A program made the position numbers and the translations under genes. Below, piece by piece: positions 61,453-64,000 of a stretch of 64,000 nucleotides of DNA. The notes below the pieces were generated by a model, which did no database searches, was not told the DNA's origin, and saw only the letters and a list, made by a program, of their open reading frames with translations. How positions within the stretch are numbered: the stretch's first letter is position 1; every line of letters starts with the position of its first letter. The DNA is from Toxonevra muliebris (Eukaryota > Arthropoda > Insecta > Diptera > Pallopteridae): NCBI GenBank assembly GCA_963691655.1, contig OY829328.1, positions 86,556,400 to 86,620,399 of the forward strand, read 5' to 3'.

Positions 61453-61974
61453 AAACAATGACAGTTAACAGCTGCGGCATGGCATAAATTTGCAGTGGGT
61501 TTGATTGCGCTCGCTATTGTTGTTGTTGTTGGTTGAATTGTTTGAAATTGCAATTGCTAGACACAAGTATTAAGAGCGAGACAGAGAGAAAGAGAGAGAA
61601 GGAGTGGAAGAGAGAATTAAAGTATGTAGGAGTTTAAAGTTTAAGTCTCCCACATTTAGAAGAAACTCTTAAAACTAAAACTGTTTAAAAACAATTTTAA
61701 TTATTACAAGTGTGATATTTTTATTATTAAACAAGTAAACAAGCCTTATTTGTACCAACATAAAAAGTTTGTAAAAAATTATTATTTATTTACTTTATTT
61801 AAATAATTATTTTATTTATTCAATATTGACATTTTTCATGGAACAACTCATTTTTGTATTACATCATTGAGGCGTCACACTTATTTGTCATAAATAAAAT
61901 TAAAAAATATTAACAAAAAAAACAAAAAATCGTAAACGAAAAAGAAAAAACTGAAATTTGTTTATTGAACACAG

Positions 61975-62009
61975 GAAACAGTAGCTACAACAACAATAGC
62001 AGTAGCAAT
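61975..62009 (+). CDS. Candidate second coding exon, Asn/Ser-rich
   Basis: After an ACAG acceptor (61971-61974) the frame compatible with the phase-1 end of the exon at 46999 reads NSSYNNNSSSN, joining as SAG-NSSYNNNSSSN. It ends at AAT|GTATAT (62010), leaving phase 0, a length of 35 nt. The polar Asn/Ser composition continues that of the first exon. Against it, the polypyrimidine tract is poor and the donor only fair. Without that donor the same frame runs on through VYFTSKANNTSYGC to a stop at 62172-62174, which would make an alternative terminal exon. Confidence 0.3.
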
Positions 62010-62179
62010 GTATATTTCACATCGAAAGCAAATAACACCAGCTACGGTTGTTTTTCATCATTTTTGTTGCCACTTCCTTATGCATTACCTTCCTCTCGTT
62101 TCATTTCACGGTATCCACCGACCGACAGCATCAATATCTTTGCTCAAAATCTTAGCTTCTCATATTCAGCATGACCGGC

Positions 62180-63085
62180 TTTGCGTATTTTTTTTTTTTC
62201 ATTTTTTTCCTCATATAAAGTTTAGCAATTAGTCATAAATTTATTGAATTATGTACTAGTTTGTTTTTATTTTTTAGTTGGATTCTCCATTTTTGATATA
62301 ATTAATTTAACACTTAAGCAAGTGTAATTAATTTGTTTTGATTTCTTTTAATTTTTATGTTTTTTTTTCATAGAAATTTTTAAGATTCATTTTTTTTTGT
62401 CTTATCATTTGTCGTAAATTTTATAGGTTTTCATACAAAATCTTACTAATATCAATTATTTTTCTTCTTTTTTTCATATAGTAGCGTAGCAGTTCAGAAG
62501 ATAAATATATTATTTTACTCGCTATTCAGAAAGTTTCGGGCCAAGAGACCCTGTCGATGTTGCCTTCTAATTGTATTTCATCTGTTTTACGTTCAGTCTA
62601 CTTCTACAGTATTTTTTTTTTTTTTTTTTTTTTTGTGATAAATTCAGGTTACTATTTTTAATCCAATATATAAAAATCTTGTCTAATTTAGTTTTAATTT
62701 GTAAAATTTTTTTTTAATTTTTGTATGAATGTAAGAATGATATCTTTATAATACTATCTCTATCTATTTTTATCGTCAATTATACCTCAACATATCCGTA
62801 CCTATTTATATCAGTTTTATTTCAAGTTCAATTCTAACACCCTTGACCTTTACATTAGATGCACTTCAAAGTCTTACTAAAATTCGAATTTGTTTTATTG
62901 ATTTCTTTGGTATCTATTGACTAACGTTAAATACTTGACTAGCCATGAAACTGAGAACAATGAAAGAGAAAAATAAAAAAAAATTTACTATATAAAAAAA
63001 AAAAAAAAAAAACAATATATGAAAAAGTTTTCTATTTTAGTAAACTTATTTATAAAATTAATATTGAATATAAAATGCAAAGAAG
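62180..63085. other. Noncoding AT-rich sequence
   Basis: No gene seen. It is T-rich DNA with a T run of 23 at 62612-62634 and an A run around 62994-63012. Confidence 0.55.
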
Positions 63086-63089
63086 TCTT

Positions 63090-63263
63090 AAGGTCCAAAT
63101 ATAAAAAAGCAACGTAAAGGTAACGTAGAAATCCAAAATCTTAAGATCTTTACGCCATATTCACCACGCTACGTTACGAAGATTATTATTAGGTAGTAGG
63201 AGTTGACCATTTCGAGGCGATAAGTGACATTAGATAACGTTACGTATATTATAATTGGACCTT
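63090..63263. mobile_element. 174-bp MITE
   Basis: The ends AAGGTCCAAATATAA and, on the other strand, AAGGTCCAATTATAA differ at one of 15 positions. Interior words built on AACGTTACGT/ACGTAAAGG recur in both orientations. There is no coding capacity; target-site bases are not clearly duplicated, so the superfamily is undetermined. Confidence 0.55.
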
Positions 63264-63269
63264 GATGCC

Positions 63270-64000
63270 TCATTAACAATTTGTTGCATTAATTTGTAAT
63301 GATTTAATGAATGTAAGTTTTATTTAATTCGAGATTTAGTGTAAGAAATCTGAAAATCGGTTTTGGTTAATAATTTACAAAGTTCTGCAGGCACTGGATC
63401 ATTCTCACAGTTATATAGAAACACAGTTCAGATTAGATTTTCTCTGTTTCGCATAGTTCTCATGATCTTTTTATGATAAATTGTGGGCTTTAAAGTCTAA
63501 AGTTGCTGTCTAGGACCGGAAAATTTCTCTCTAAGTAGCGGCATATTCTAGTTGCTGCAATCTGTATTCAATTATTTTCTTCATAAGATCATCTTAATAG
63601 AATAGATATACCTTAGCATCTGAATAATTTGACCCACATATTTTTCGATTTTTATAAAATTGTGCAAATCAATTGAAAAGTTGTTAGTGCATTGTTTTAG
63701 TGGATCAATTTAAAATTAATAGCATATGCCAATGAAATAATAATTATTCATTTTTTATACTATTGTAGGTATATTATTTATACAAAGTTTAGGCAACTCA
63801 AACATGTTTCAAATGTAAATAAATTTCACAAACATGAACTTTAACAAAGAAGAGAAGAAATAAAATCAAAAACTTTTTTTTCAGACAGACAGGCAGGTAG
63901 ACGCTTTATACTTGAACCAGTGACACAATTTCTGTCATTTCTTTTTTTTTTTTCTTTTGTAAAACTTTTTTGTTTTTTTTAATCATATATATTTTGATTT
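63270..64000. other. Noncoding AT-rich sequence
   Basis: No gene seen. An acceptor-like AACTTTTTTTTCAG ends at about 63884, followed by ACAGACAGGCAGGTAG; no coding exon can be defined before the window ends. Confidence 0.5.

Larger units (their letters stand above)
47211..61974 (+). other. Long intron downstream of the coding exon (inferred)
   Basis: It opens with the consensus donor GTAAGT at 47211-47216. The next phase-compatible exon candidate is at 61975, giving an intron of about 14.8 kb; the real next exon may lie beyond the window. Features nested in it are listed separately. No other convincing coding segment was seen within it. Confidence 0.4.

Overview
The window looks like a gene-poor, strongly AT-rich stretch of an insect chromosome, most likely a higher fly (Brachycera). 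A tephritid fruit fly is my best guess. The reasons are long A and T runs, abundant CAA/GTT, CA/TG, GA/CT and ATGT/ACAT simple repeats, many short foldback transposons, and fly-style splice sites. There is no prokaryotic gene organisation, no rRNA, no intact tRNA and no CRISPR array. Nearly all open frames of 60-140 codons are low-complexity Phe/Leu/Lys/Asn translations of AT-rich DNA or lie inside repeats.

The only convincing protein-coding segment is one exon on the + strand at 46999-47210. It has a strong acceptor, an ATG one base into the exon, 70 codons of Ser/Thr/Asn/Pro-rich sequence and a consensus GTAAGT donor. The window therefore appears to lie mostly within very long introns at the 5' end of one large + strand gene, which I could not identify. 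Weaker parts that could belong to it are a spliced leader exon (33282-33504, excellent acceptor and GTGAGT donor), a phase-compatible Asn/Ser-rich exon at 61975-62009, a 25-nt microexon (2314-2338) and a possible alternative leader (about 54716-55276). On the - strand, a GC-rich island at 22.26-22.51 kb contains a possible first coding exon ending at a GTAAGT donor.

Region by region: 1-7.5 kb is noncoding, with the microexon candidate and a tRNA-like relic. 7.56-8.51 kb is a decayed hAT-like element. 12.0-13.2 kb is a degraded ~157-bp tandem repeat interrupted by a 221-bp retroelement tail with a matching target duplication. 15.4-17.7 kb holds two small inverted-repeat elements and a diverged tandem repeat. 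20.5-21.4 kb is a 270-bp inverted repeat. 26.8-27.4 kb is a regular 142-bp tandem repeat. 30.5-31.0 kb is a hAT-type MITE. 34.07-34.79 kb is a TTAA-flanked foldback element. 35.2 and 40.5 kb hold two opposite copies of a ~100-bp MITE. 45.6-46.1 kb is another foldback element. 52.6-52.8 kb (- strand) and 55.7-56.1 kb (+ strand) are broken LINE RNase H/C-terminal fragments. 63.09-63.26 kb is a 174-bp MITE.

The most interesting architecture is around the coding exon. Its upstream intron carries about 1 kb of a degenerate ~20/40-bp minisatellite (42.44-43.39 kb), and its downstream intron carries about 0.5 kb of the same minisatellite in reverse complement (48.13-48.66 kb). Reverse-complementary repeats on both sides of an exon can favour backsplicing, so this exon is a candidate source of a circular RNA. 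All calls come from reading the sequence; none was checked against a database.
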